A DNA stretch of 31,329 bases from LZORAL124-50-18 sp051208045. GTDB taxonomy: Bacteria; Pseudomonadota; Gammaproteobacteria; Pseudomonadales; Oleiphilaceae. Positions 24,551 through 31,329 of the stretch are shown piece after piece. The position numbers and the translations under genes are program-made. Location of the stretch: NCBI GenBank assembly GCA_051208045.1, contig JBPJFY010000025.1, positions 1-31,329 of the forward strand. Reading direction: 5' to 3'. Numbering within the stretch: position 1 is the stretch's first letter; every line of letters begins with the position of its first letter. The notes under the pieces are model-generated. The model was not told the DNA's origin. It saw nothing but the letters and a program-made list of their open reading frames with translations, and ran no database searches.

Positions 24551-24600
24551 GTGCGGCGTTCCACACACCGGGGCTGTTTACCTCGTGCGGAATTCCGCAC
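24551..24600. promoter_or_regulatory. Tandem DctD-type upstream activator sites
   Basis: GTGCGGAATTCCGCAC (24585-24600) is a perfect 16-bp palindrome. GTGCGGCGTTCCACAC (24551-24566) matches it at 13 of 16 positions and extends outwards as CCCCGGTGTG/CACACCGGGG arms (24544-24573). The two centres are 34 bp apart and lie about 95 to 130 bp upstream of the sigma-54 promoter of dctP, the normal location for an enhancer-binding protein. Tandem DctD sites are known for rhizobial dctA. Confidence 0.7.
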
Positions 24601-24675
24601 ATTGTCGCTCTTTTCCTGATCAGTAAATCACCAGAAATTGTTTTATCTCTCTGATTTCATTGTACCTGTCAATTG

Positions 24676-24691
24676 TGGCCGCGTCTTTGCT
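24676..24691 (+). promoter_or_regulatory. Sigma-54 promoter of dctPQM
   Basis: TGGCCGCGTCTTTGCT has GG (24677-24678) and GC (24689-24690) separated by exactly ten bases, with TGGC and TTGCT matching the -24 and -12 consensus. Transcription should start near 24702, about 44 bases before the dctP ATG. It fits control by the DctD protein encoded in this locus. Confidence 0.75.
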
Positions 24692-24745
24692 CTACATAAA
24701 TTGATTCGTTCGATTCTTCACAACAAACATAAAGAGAGACGCACA

Positions 24746-25735
24746 ATGAATACCCTGAAAGGTTTGTTAACCTCCGCCGTTGCCGCCCTCACCTTCGCGG
24801 TGTCCTCGGCCATCGCCGCCCCGATTGAAATTAAGTTCTCCCACGTCGTTGCGGAGAACACGCCCAAAGGCCAGATGGCGTTGAAATTTAAAGAACTGGT
24901 CGAACAGCGCCTGCCTGGCAAAGTAGAAGTCAAAGTGTTCCCGAACTCGCAACTGTTCGGCGACAACAAAGTGCTGGAAGCCATGCTGCTTGGTGATGTT
25001 CAAATGGCCGCGCCTTCCCTCTCCAAATTCGACAAGTACACCAAAAAACTACAGATTTTTGATTTGCCGTTCCTGTTCCAGGACATGCAGGCCGTCGAGA
25101 AGTTCCAGAATGGCCCGAAAGGCCAGGAGTTGTTGGGCTCACTGGAGAAGAAAGGTCTGGTCGGCCTCGGTTACCTGCACAACGGAATGAAGCAACTCTC
25201 CGCCAACAAAGCCTTGCAGCTGCCCGCCGATGTTAACGGCATGAAGTTCCGTATCCAAAGCTCCGATGTGCTTGCGGCCCAGTTCGAAGCCGTGGGTGCC
25301 ATCCCGGTGAAAAAGCCGTTTTCCGAAGTCTTTACGCTCCTGCAAACCAAAGCGATTGATGGTCAGGAAAACACCTGGTCCAACATCTATTCCAAGAAAT
25401 TTTTCGAAGTACAGAGTGATATCAGCGAGACCAATCACGGCGTACTGGACTACCTGGTAGTGACCTCGAAAGAGTTCTGGATGACCTTGCCGGATGACAT
25501 GCGCCCCATCATCAAAAAATCGCTCGACGAAGCCATTGCTGTCGGTAACCGCATCGCTCAGACAAAGGCCGATGAAGACCGACAGGCCATTGCTGACTCC
25601 GGCCGTTCGAAGATTCACGCTGTCAGCAAAGAGGCTCGGGGTCAATGGGTCACGGCGATGAAGCCCGTTTGGCAACAGTTTGAGCACGAAGTTGGTAAAG
25701 ACATGATCGACGCTGCTGTCGCTTCCAACGACTGA
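24746..25735 (+). CDS. dctP: TRAP C4-dicarboxylate binding protein DctP
   Basis: DctP is the periplasmic receptor of the TRAP transporter; it captures C4-dicarboxylates and hands them to DctQM. The 330-residue precursor has a signal peptide (cleavage after SAIA, near residue 24), then IEIKFSHVVAENTPKG, a DctP-type start. FRIQSSDVL gives Arg169, the conserved arginine that binds the substrate carboxylate, and QENTWSN contains Asn209 of the site. The start at 24746 is preferred because AAGAGAG precedes it and the signal peptide begins there. It is the first gene of dctPQM, behind the sigma-54 promoter. Confidence 0.95.
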   Translation: MNTLKGLLTSAVAALTFAVSSAIAAPIEIKFSHVVAENTPKGQMALKFKELVEQRLPGKVEVKVFPNSQLFGDNKVLEAMLLGDVQMAAPSLSKFDKYTKKLQIFDLPFLFQDMQAVEKFQNGPKGQELLGSLEKKGLVGLGYLHNGMKQLSANKALQLPADVNGMKFRIQSSDVLAAQFEAVGAIPVKKPFSEVFTLLQTKAIDGQENTWSNIYSKKFFEVQSDISETNHGVLDYLVVTSKEFWMTLPDDMRPIIKKSLDEAIAVGNRIAQTKADEDRQAIADSGRSKIHAVSKEARGQWVTAMKPVWQQFEHEVGKDMIDAAVASND

Positions 25736-25740
25736 TTCGA

Positions 25741-25781
25741 CGACCATGTTTGGTCGAACCGATCTCTCAAGGGATCGGTTC
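25741..25781 (+). other. Two successive hairpins between dctP and dctQ
   Basis: CGACCA-TGTT-TGGTCG (25741-25756) and GAACCGATC with GATCGGTTC (25756-25764 and 25773-25781) can each fold, and no T run follows. Intergenic hairpins after a binding-protein gene often protect its mRNA or reduce read-through, so that the receptor is made in excess over the membrane subunits. Confidence 0.55.
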
Positions 25782-25803
25782 TGACCGCTTCAGGAGCTTT
25801 CCC

Positions 25804-26397
25804 ATGCTGCTTAAAGTATTGAATAAACTCGAAGAAGGCATCATCAGTTTTTTACTGGTGGCCATGACGCTGATGGTCGTGGTGGAAGTCATCATGCGTT
25901 TTGTTTTTAACACGGGCCTCTTATGGATTGGCGAAGCAACGCTGTATACAGCGGCCTGGTTCGTCTTGTTCGGCGCTTCCTACGGGATAAAAGTGGGCGC
26001 GCACATTGGCGTTGAGGCCTTTGTGAATCTGTTACCGAACACGCCACGCAAAATTGCTGCCGTGATTGCGGTGCTGGCCTGCCTTGTCTACTGCGGCCTG
26101 TTCCTGTATGGCGGTTGGATCTACCTCGCCAAAATGAAAATGATCGGCATTGAAATGGATGATATCCCGGTACCCAAGTGGATGGCCATGAGCATCTTGT
26201 TCATCGGCTTTGTGCTTCTGGTGGTCCGGTTTTTGGTGCTCCTGTGGAATATCCTTACGGATCGCCAAACCGGCTTTCACATTGTGGACGAAGCCCAGGA
26301 AAGTATGCACCTCGCCCAAGAACTCGAAGAAGCACTCAAACAGGAACAAGAGGCGGCTTCCCAATCACCGACCCCGGATCGAGGGCCGAAATCATGA
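25804..26397 (+). CDS. dctQ: TRAP transporter small membrane subunit DctQ
   Basis: The 197-residue protein has four membrane helices (starts LLVAMTLMVVVEVIMRFVF, TAAWFVLFGASY, IAAVIAVLACLVY, MSILFIGFVLLVV). It has the DctQ signature E-V-x-M-R-F and W-I-G-E-A around the first pair. A charged, Glu/Gln-rich tail of about 35 residues is cytoplasmic. It forms the Na+-driven permease with DctM. AGGAG precedes the start at 25804. Its stop overlaps the dctM start (ATGA). Confidence 0.94.
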   Translation: MLLKVLNKLEEGIISFLLVAMTLMVVVEVIMRFVFNTGLLWIGEATLYTAAWFVLFGASYGIKVGAHIGVEAFVNLLPNTPRKIAAVIAVLACLVYCGLFLYGGWIYLAKMKMIGIEMDDIPVPKWMAMSILFIGFVLLVVRFLVLLWNILTDRQTGFHIVDEAQESMHLAQELEEALKQEQEAASQSPTPDRGPKS

Positions 26398-27797
26398 CTA
26401 CGCTCACGCTGTTTCTCCTGCTCTTTCTCTGCATGCTGCTCGGCATGCCCATCGCGATTGCGCTGGGCCTTTCGAGTGTGGTGACCATACTCTTTTTCTC
26501 CAACGACTCGCTGGCCTCCATCGCGCTCAAGCTGTTTGAGGCGACTTCGGAACACTACACTTTGCTGGCAATACCGTTCTTCATCTTGTCCTCCGCCTTT
26601 CTTTCCACGGGCGGGGTTGCCCGACGACTGATTGATTTTGCCATCAATTGTGTCGGTCACATTCGTGGCGGACTGGCCATGGCCTCGGTGATGGCCTGCA
26701 TGCTGTTTGCGGCGGTGTCTGGCTCGTCCCCCGCGACCGTCGCGGCCATTGGTACGATCGTGATTGCCGGCATGGTGCGCGCCGGTTACCCGGAAAAATT
26801 TGCTGCTGGCGTCATCGCCAATGCCGGTACGCTGGGGATACTTATCCCGCCGTCCATCGTCATGCTGGTGTACGCGGCGGCGACGGAGGTGTCTGCCGCC
26901 CGCATGTTTATGGCAGGCCTGATCCCCGGATTGATGATGGGGGGCATTTTGATGCTTGCCATCTACATCGTGGCGCGCATCAAGAACCTGCCCTCTCAGC
27001 CCTTTCCCGGCCTGAAAGCCCTGTCGAAATCCGGTGTCATTGCGCTGGGCGGCTTGATGCTGATATTCATCGTGCTCGGTTCGATTTACGGCGGCGTCGC
27101 CAGCCCGACGGAAGCCGCTGCGGTCGCCGCGCTGTACGCCTATCTCGTGGCGGTCATCGGCTATCGGGATATCGGTCCGTTGAAAGGGATTAAGTGGCGT
27201 AATCCTCAGGAGTCCATTCCCTCCGCCGTGTTCCGCAACACATGGCACAGTATGGCGGCCCTGCCCCGTAGTGTATACAATCCGGAAGTCAACCGGGTGA
27301 TCCTGGAGGCGTCCAAAACCAGCATTATGCTGCTCTTTATTATCGCCAATGCCATGTTGTTCGCCCATGTGCTGACGACAGAGCGCATTCCTCATGCCAT
27401 CGCTGAAACCATCGTGCAATGGGGTTTACCTGCCTGGGGATTTCTGATCGTGGTGAACATCCTGCTGCTGATCGCCGGGAATTTTATGGAGCCTTCCGCC
27501 ATCCTGCTGATTATGGCGCCGATTCTGTTTCCCATTGCCATGCAGCTTGGGATCGACCCAATTCATCTGGGCATTATCATGGTCGTCAATATGGAGATCG
27601 GCATGCTGACGCCCCCGGTCGGGCTGAACCTGTTTGTCACGGCAGGCATCACCAAAAAAGATATGGGCTGGGTGATCTCTGCCGCACTCCCCTGGTTGGG
27701 GCTCCTGCTGTTCTTCCTGATACTCATCACCTATATCCCGCAGATTTCGCTGTTTCTGCCAGAGTATATTGATGCGCTGAACGGGTATACCAAATAG
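26394..27797 (+). CDS. dctM: TRAP transporter large membrane subunit DctM
   Basis: DctM is the transport subunit that moves C4-dicarboxylates with Na+ across the inner membrane. Its 467 residues begin MTTLTLFLLLFLCMLLGMPIAIALG and show the family blocks SGSSPATVAAIG (109-120), GTLGILIPPSI, YGGVASPTEAAAVAA and NMEIGMLTPPVGLNLFV. About 35 residues near 262-300 are extra relative to the shorter 425-residue members; this longer form also occurs in other marine gammaproteobacteria as I recall. It overlaps dctQ by 4 bp and is followed by an intrinsic terminator. Confidence 0.95.
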   Translation: MTTLTLFLLLFLCMLLGMPIAIALGLSSVVTILFFSNDSLASIALKLFEATSEHYTLLAIPFFILSSAFLSTGGVARRLIDFAINCVGHIRGGLAMASVMACMLFAAVSGSSPATVAAIGTIVIAGMVRAGYPEKFAAGVIANAGTLGILIPPSIVMLVYAAATEVSAARMFMAGLIPGLMMGGILMLAIYIVARIKNLPSQPFPGLKALSKSGVIALGGLMLIFIVLGSIYGGVASPTEAAAVAALYAYLVAVIGYRDIGPLKGIKWRNPQESIPSAVFRNTWHSMAALPRSVYNPEVNRVILEASKTSIMLLFIIANAMLFAHVLTTERIPHAIAETIVQWGLPAWGFLIVVNILLLIAGNFMEPSAILLIMAPILFPIAMQLGIDPIHLGIIMVVNMEIGMLTPPVGLNLFVTAGITKKDMGWVISAALPWLGLLLFFLILITYIPQISLFLPEYIDALNGYTK

Positions 27798-27850
27798 CAT
27801 TACCGTTTTGTCCCCTCGCAGTCGATGGATTCACCATCAGTGACTGCCTC

Positions 27851-27875
27851 GGCGGGAGTGATCCCGCCTTTTTTT
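27851..27875 (+). terminator. Intrinsic terminator of dctPQM
   Basis: GGCGGGA (27851-27857), loop GTGA, TCCCGCC (27862-27868), then seven T (27869-27875): a textbook Rho-independent terminator 54 bases after the dctM stop. A second imperfect hairpin (GCAGTC-GATGG against CCATC-AGT-GACTGC) lies just ahead of it. Confidence 0.9.
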
Positions 27876-27909
27876 GGGAAACGGTCGCTTAGGAAGTATT
27901 TGGAACGAT

Positions 27910-28275
27910 TCAAATCCCCAGTTTCTCTTTTACAATTAAATAGTCCTCGACAAAGCAGTCTTTACGCGAATCGCTATAGCTCCCAATATTAAATTTCCGA
28001 ACTGCCACCTGAAATTCATTGAGTAAAAATTCGAAATCGGGATCAGTTTTGTCAACTACCAGTCCCAGGTCCAAACCGACTTTAAAAATGACCACATAAA
28101 GAGGGACATTATTTCCCACACTTTCCTCATCGCGCAGTAAATTGGTTTCTTCCTCCACATACATCAGCGCCTGGCTGATGTTAAGCCCTAAATCATCTGT
28201 TGCACGGGCATAGAGTTTTGAAGATATTTCCTTTAACTCACTATATGTACGCTTTGCTAGTTGGTAACTCATCAA
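27910..28275 (-). CDS. Probable immunity protein for the deaminase toxin
   Basis: The 121-residue soluble protein is not recognised by family. It is acidic and helical at the start (AKRTYSELKEISSKLYARATDDLGL), with a mixed C-terminal half. It begins at the very end of the 941-residue toxin gene (4-bp overlap of coding regions) on the same strand, the usual place of an immunity gene in a polymorphic toxin system. GC is about 38 %, lower than anything else nearby, which fits transfer with the toxin tip. Alternative in-frame start at codon 2. Its role is inferred from position only. Confidence 0.65.
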   Translation of the reverse strand: MMSYQLAKRTYSELKEISSKLYARATDDLGLNISQALMYVEEETNLLRDEESVGNNVPLYVVIFKVGLDLGLVVDKTDPDFEFLLNEFQVAVRKFNIGSYSDSRKDCFVEDYLIVKEKLGI

Positions 28276-31097
28276 TCTTTTCCTGTGAAAACATTCAGCT
28301 GAATATTTGGGTATCTTTCGCGAAACTGACCAACCACATCAGCACAACTGGGGCAAACATGTCTTTCAGACATTAGATTGATTGTACCCGTTGCCGATCT
28401 ATTATCTCCAAGCCTTTGTGAGAGAGTTTCCAAGATCTTGAATTCCGTGTCTGAAGAGCGCAGATAACCTTGTGGTGTATCCAGATATCTTGAGGTTGCA
28501 ACTCTCGGTGTCAAAACCCATGTATCAAGATCACCGTCTGGTATAGGCAAGAAATCATCGACTCTATGATCATATCCACTGAATGCCTTTAGTATAACTA
28601 GGTCATCAGCAATTGCAGGCACCTTTACTTCCGCAAACCCTACATTACCTATTTCAGTTCTTGGCAAATCTTCCCTTATTTCTTGAGTGGCTCCGATGAG
28701 GCGAGCCCTAATACCGGGGGCACTGCTGTTGCTCAAATAACTGTCAAACCAACGAGTCTCATTTTGAGCAACATCCCCACGCCCAATCGCCTCTCCAGCC
28801 AGGGCATTATCGGTTGGCGGTGAAGTATTGATTTTTCCCTCAATCTCCAATTGGGCCAAGGCACCTTTAGCCTCTTCTTCCTTATTCCCCTTACCTACCC
28901 ACACGGCCGCCTGAGCCAGATCTCCCAGCGATTCTGCGGCCATCATCGCGCCTTTTGTAGCCACTGTTCCAGTGGTGGTTTGAAACAACCCTTCCCCAAT
29001 CGCTTTACCGGTCATCTCGCCGAGTGTTTTTCCATCGGTCTGGTCAATGAACTCTCCCAGGCGGGTGCCCGCGGTTTGCCAAAAATCGGCGGCGGAGTGG
29101 AGGGTCTCTTCCTTGTGCGTCCACCAATCGCGGATGAAGTCGCCCGTGGCCGTTAGAAATTGTGCGGTTTCGGTGCGTGCCGGATCACCATGGATGGCCT
29201 CATAGAGTTCTGCGCTGATAAACTCACCAAGTTCCGTGGCAGCTTTGCCCGGCTCGGTGGCATAAAATCCTCCACGCTGATAATCCAGCACAAAATCCGC
29301 CACATCTGACGCAAGTTCTTCCCGTGCGTCATTAAATCCGTCAGCTACCGCCGGTACAAAAGCCGTCGCAAATTCTCGGAGTTTGGTGTTGCCCTCCTCC
29401 CCCTCTGGCGTCACAGTGAGTTGATCGACTTCGTAAACGGTTTCTTCTTCTGGACGGGGCTTTCCATCACCGATCACGTACTCCTGGCTGACCTGTACAC
29501 TGAAATCGTTCTCGTTTCGCCAGAGCACAGACACCTGAGTGCGAAGGGTGCTTTGGTCAGCGTCTTGTGCCAGTTGAGATACCTGCGCCACAAATGCGCC
29601 ATCGGCGGTTTGTGTCAGCTGGATTTTTTGCCCATCAACGCCCAGCACGTCCGCAATTTTAGTGCGGGTGGCGAGTTGCGCCTGTTCGTCAGAACTGGCC
29701 AGTGTTTTTAGCAGATCAGACCGTGATTGATTCCCCAGCGTGAGTTGCAACGTATACCAATTGGCATCTGCAGCACTCGCGGGTCTTTGCAGCACACTGT
29801 CAAAGGCTTTCGCAACAAACGCCTGATCAGAGAGACGTGAGTCCTGGAGCAGAGCGGCATCCTGTGAGGTCGCCAAGGTGTGCTCCGGCAGCTCGGAAAT
29901 GGTGAATTTCAGGTCGGGATCAATGTGGTTGTTGCGCAACCCCAGCGCCTCTTCCGAGTGTTGAATACTCTCCACCATGGCGTGTGGTGTCATCGGATGT
30001 TCCGGGTCATTCAGCGCTTCTTGGTAGTCTGCATACCCCCCGGCATCGGGGGCTCGGCCCAGAAAGTGATGATAGCTTGCGGTAATTAACTCATCCTGGG
30101 TGAGCCAGCGTGCTCCTGACGGTAGCGATTCAGAATGGGTGTCCCAATTGACTGCTAACTGCCCCTGAGCATTGATAAAGCCACTGACGCGGCCAAGATT
30201 CTGATGAGCACTGTCAGGAGTAGCACTGTCAAGATTAACACTGCCAGGATTTGCATTGGCTGATACAGTAGTTGGACTGGAAGCGGGGGGAGCGGTGGCG
30301 GTTGGGCTGATGGTTACGCGCGGCGTACTCACGCTCGATGTATATCCGCTACCGTAGTTCTGGTGCCGATGAAGATTAGCATTCAGTGCGGCTTGAATGG
30401 CATCGTTGTTACTTTGATGGGTAGTGAAAAACTGGTTTTGGGTAAAGCTGATCGTGTTCAGCTGTTGTTCAATCTGGAAGGTTTGGGTGGCTTGAATATG
30501 ATCATGATAGTTGTAAAACTCCACCGATGCAGGCTGGCCATGCACATTTAACACGCCATGATCGTTCTGCACCGATTCCAGACCAAATTGCTCACTCTGT
30601 GCCGATTCACCGCTCAACAGCATTCGGAAGAGCGCGCCTTCATCGCCTTTCGCATCCGTTCGGCTCATGAGCGTGTCCAAATGGTGCCCCACCTCTTCCA
30701 GATACACGGGAGCCAGCTGATCTGCGGAGGCCTCCGCATTCAGGAAGACTTTTCCTTCTGCAACATGGTAAGCGCCCAAGTGGTGTTGCATTGAGTCCGT
30801 GGGTACAAATTCAATCGCCGGTAAAAAGCTGAAATCACCGATCAGTGCCTGGGTGCGCAGCCCTTCTGCGATGGAGGCATGGTAACTCTGCCCGAATGCT
30901 GCCTGCAGTGTGGCATGAAAGCGTGGTTCGTCTTCTGCCAGGGCGGCAAAGCGCGTTTCTACGTGCTCCGTGACCTGAGCGACAATGGCTTCCTGAGCAG
31001 GGTCATTCGCGGTTGATAAAGGGGTTACGTGGGCATTTTGCCGGGTACCGACATCGGCCTCAGGCGTGTTCGCCGTCGCAGCACGTTCGATTTGCAT
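28272..31097 (-). CDS. Polymorphic toxin with C-terminal deaminase-like domain
   Basis: The 941-residue protein has no signal peptide. Residues 1-200 contain YLEEVGHHLD (132-141) and GDEGALF (151-157), a zincin-like pattern. A Ser/Thr/Ala/Pro-rich linker follows (about 255-300). Two DUF4214-type repeats lie at about 337-385 (LGRAPDAGGYADYQ) and 424-470 (LQRPASAADANWY). A long helical region then leads to SPPTDNALAGEAIG (759-772). The tip from about 780 ends SSDTEFKILETLS, GTINLMSERHVCPSCADVV and a YPNI block. D883-T-E885 with C915-P-S-C918 match the zinc and catalytic set of BURPS668_1122-type toxin deaminases, which act on nucleic acid bases. AAGGATG precedes the start. GC falls from 60 % to 45 % towards the tip. 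Secretion route unknown. Confidence 0.75.
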   Translation of the reverse strand: MQIERAATANTPEADVGTRQNAHVTPLSTANDPAQEAIVAQVTEHVETRFAALAEDEPRFHATLQAAFGQSYHASIAEGLRTQALIGDFSFLPAIEFVPTDSMQHHLGAYHVAEGKVFLNAEASADQLAPVYLEEVGHHLDTLMSRTDAKGDEGALFRMLLSGESAQSEQFGLESVQNDHGVLNVHGQPASVEFYNYHDHIQATQTFQIEQQLNTISFTQNQFFTTHQSNNDAIQAALNANLHRHQNYGSGYTSSVSTPRVTISPTATAPPASSPTTVSANANPGSVNLDSATPDSAHQNLGRVSGFINAQGQLAVNWDTHSESLPSGARWLTQDELITASYHHFLGRAPDAGGYADYQEALNDPEHPMTPHAMVESIQHSEEALGLRNNHIDPDLKFTISELPEHTLATSQDAALLQDSRLSDQAFVAKAFDSVLQRPASAADANWYTLQLTLGNQSRSDLLKTLASSDEQAQLATRTKIADVLGVDGQKIQLTQTADGAFVAQVSQLAQDADQSTLRTQVSVLWRNENDFSVQVSQEYVIGDGKPRPEEETVYEVDQLTVTPEGEEGNTKLREFATAFVPAVADGFNDAREELASDVADFVLDYQRGGFYATEPGKAATELGEFISAELYEAIHGDPARTETAQFLTATGDFIRDWWTHKEETLHSAADFWQTAGTRLGEFIDQTDGKTLGEMTGKAIGEGLFQTTTGTVATKGAMMAAESLGDLAQAAVWVGKGNKEEEAKGALAQLEIEGKINTSPPTDNALAGEAIGRGDVAQNETRWFDSYLSNSSAPGIRARLIGATQEIREDLPRTEIGNVGFAEVKVPAIADDLVILKAFSGYDHRVDDFLPIPDGDLDTWVLTPRVATSRYLDTPQGYLRSSDTEFKILETLSQRLGDNRSATGTINLMSERHVCPSCADVVGQFRERYPNIQLNVFTGKD

Positions 31098-31115
31098 CGT
31101 TGATCATCCTTGTGA

Positions 31116-31142
31116 GCCCGGCAATTCTGATTATTGCCGGGC
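31116..31142. repeat. 10-bp inverted repeat upstream of the toxin gene
   Basis: GCCCGGCAAT (31116-31125) and ATTGCCGGGC (31133-31142) form a perfect stem with a 7-base loop, 18 bp upstream of the toxin start codon. No T run follows on either strand. It could be an operator or a 5'-leader hairpin of the toxin mRNA. Confidence 0.6.
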
Positions 31143-31201
31143 GGGTTTCCTTAGAGGACTTACACTACCCGAATTTGCCTGCGCTGGGTATTAGGGAAAA
31201 C

Positions 31202-31329
31202 CCTAGGAGCCTGTCGGACTTAAGCGCACGATTACTGCACAGTGCGTCTCCCGACTGTAATTGAACGGAAAAAGCAGGTTGCTAGCCTTCTCAGCCTCTT
31301 GATACGCATTTTACGTCCCTCAACGAGCA
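31202..31329 (-). mobile_element. Right window edge: 3' end of an IS1182-like insertion sequence
   Basis: The inverted copy of the 20-bp repeat lies at 31202-31221. Beyond it, on the minus strand, a frame enters from outside the window and stops ten bases before the repeat, the compact layout usual for an IS 3' end. With the left-edge transposase also on the minus strand, both IS ends point the same way, as expected for two copies in direct orientation or one copy closing a circle. Confidence 0.5.
31232..31329 (-). CDS. Partial transposase, C-terminus only
   Basis: A frame enters from outside the window and encodes 31 residues, LVEGRKMRIKRLRRLATCFF and then a basic end, before TAA at 31232-31234. 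It is highly basic, as transposase tails often are. Assignment rests on its place directly inside the IS end repeat, not on a recognised motif. Confidence 0.3.
   Translation of the reverse strand, partial: LVEGRKMRIKRLRRLATCFFRSITVGRRTVQ

Noticed and set aside
24544..24573. Hairpin CCCCGGTGTG/CACACCGGGG as a terminator
   Set aside because: It lies in a divergent intergenic region, no gene ends there, and its core matches the DctD-type palindrome nearby, so a regulatory site explains it better.
26277..27419. A 380-codon frame opposite dctM
   Set aside because: Rich in His, Asp, Arg and Gln as the mirror of hydrophobic codons; dctM on the plus strand is intact and conserved.
109..31221. The 20-bp repeats as phage or integrative-element attachment sites
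   Set aside because: They are inverted, not direct, no integrase or phage gene is present, and transposase-like frames abut them.
1..31329. tRNA, rRNA, CRISPR arrays and riboswitches
   Set aside because: I read the intergenic gaps on both strands and found no cloverleaf, regular repeat-spacer pattern or known riboswitch core.

Overview
The window reads as chromosomal sequence from a gammaproteobacterium, probably marine or halophilic. Supporting signs are a complete C4-dicarboxylate TRAP system with its DctB/DctD regulators, a wax ester synthase/diacylglycerol acyltransferase, a Rof-type Rho antagonist, a DUF3012 lipoprotein, NnrU, DUF1289 and DUF1810 proteins, and a class 1 fructose-1,6-bisphosphatase. 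No ribosomal or marker gene is present, so genus and order cannot be fixed. Most housekeeping genes look about 55-60 % GC by eye; several accessory stretches fall to about 40 %.

Both ends look like the ends of one insertion-sequence type. A perfect 20-bp inverted repeat lies at 109-128 and 31202-31221, exactly the same distance from each edge. The left edge carries what looks like the first 12 codons of an IS1182-like transposase reading out of the window. The window is therefore probably an assembly contig broken at copies of a multicopy IS.

Layout. 129-536: low-GC flank with one small orphan frame. 537-4031 (minus): a secreted bulb-type lectin, a membrane-anchored protein and the RNA ligase RtcB. 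4249-7415 (plus): an acyltransferase-3 membrane enzyme, a cysteine-cluster protein and fbp. 7451-8031 (minus): a VapBC-type toxin-antitoxin pair with a palindromic operator. 8112-11440 (minus): a lipid operon of WS/DGAT followed by an LplT-like transporter fused to a PlsC acyltransferase, with a palindrome over its promoter. 11683-13289 (plus): a calcium-binding-type protein and a coupled Rof. 13290-15850: a low-GC accessory patch with a LysE exporter, a PEP-CTERM protein, a 5'-truncated ppnP remnant and a small YopT-like cysteine protease. 15902-18976: NnrU, a DUF3012 lipoprotein, a spermidine-synthase-like protein, a secreted protein and a solitary solute-binding protein. 18960-19730: a class I glutamine amidotransferase.

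19853-27875 is a coherent C4-dicarboxylate uptake locus. The sensor kinase DctB and the sigma-54 activator DctD overlap by 4 bp. A DUF1289 gene follows, then a HAD phosphatase and a DUF1810 gene on the other strand, then dctPQM. Between the DUF1810 gene and dctP I see two related 16-bp palindromes (24551-24566 and 24585-24600) and a sigma-54 promoter with correct GG-N10-GC spacing (24676-24691). This explains how DctBD would switch on dctPQM, which ends at a strong intrinsic terminator.

27910-31097 (minus) is the most striking module: a 941-residue polymorphic toxin with a zincin-like N-terminal motif, two DUF4214-type repeats and a C-terminal nucleic-acid-deaminase-like domain, followed directly by a small gene in the position of an immunity gene. 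GC falls from about 60 % in the toxin's N-terminal part to about 45 % in the tip and 38 % in the partner gene, the pattern expected of an exchanged toxin tip with its immunity gene.
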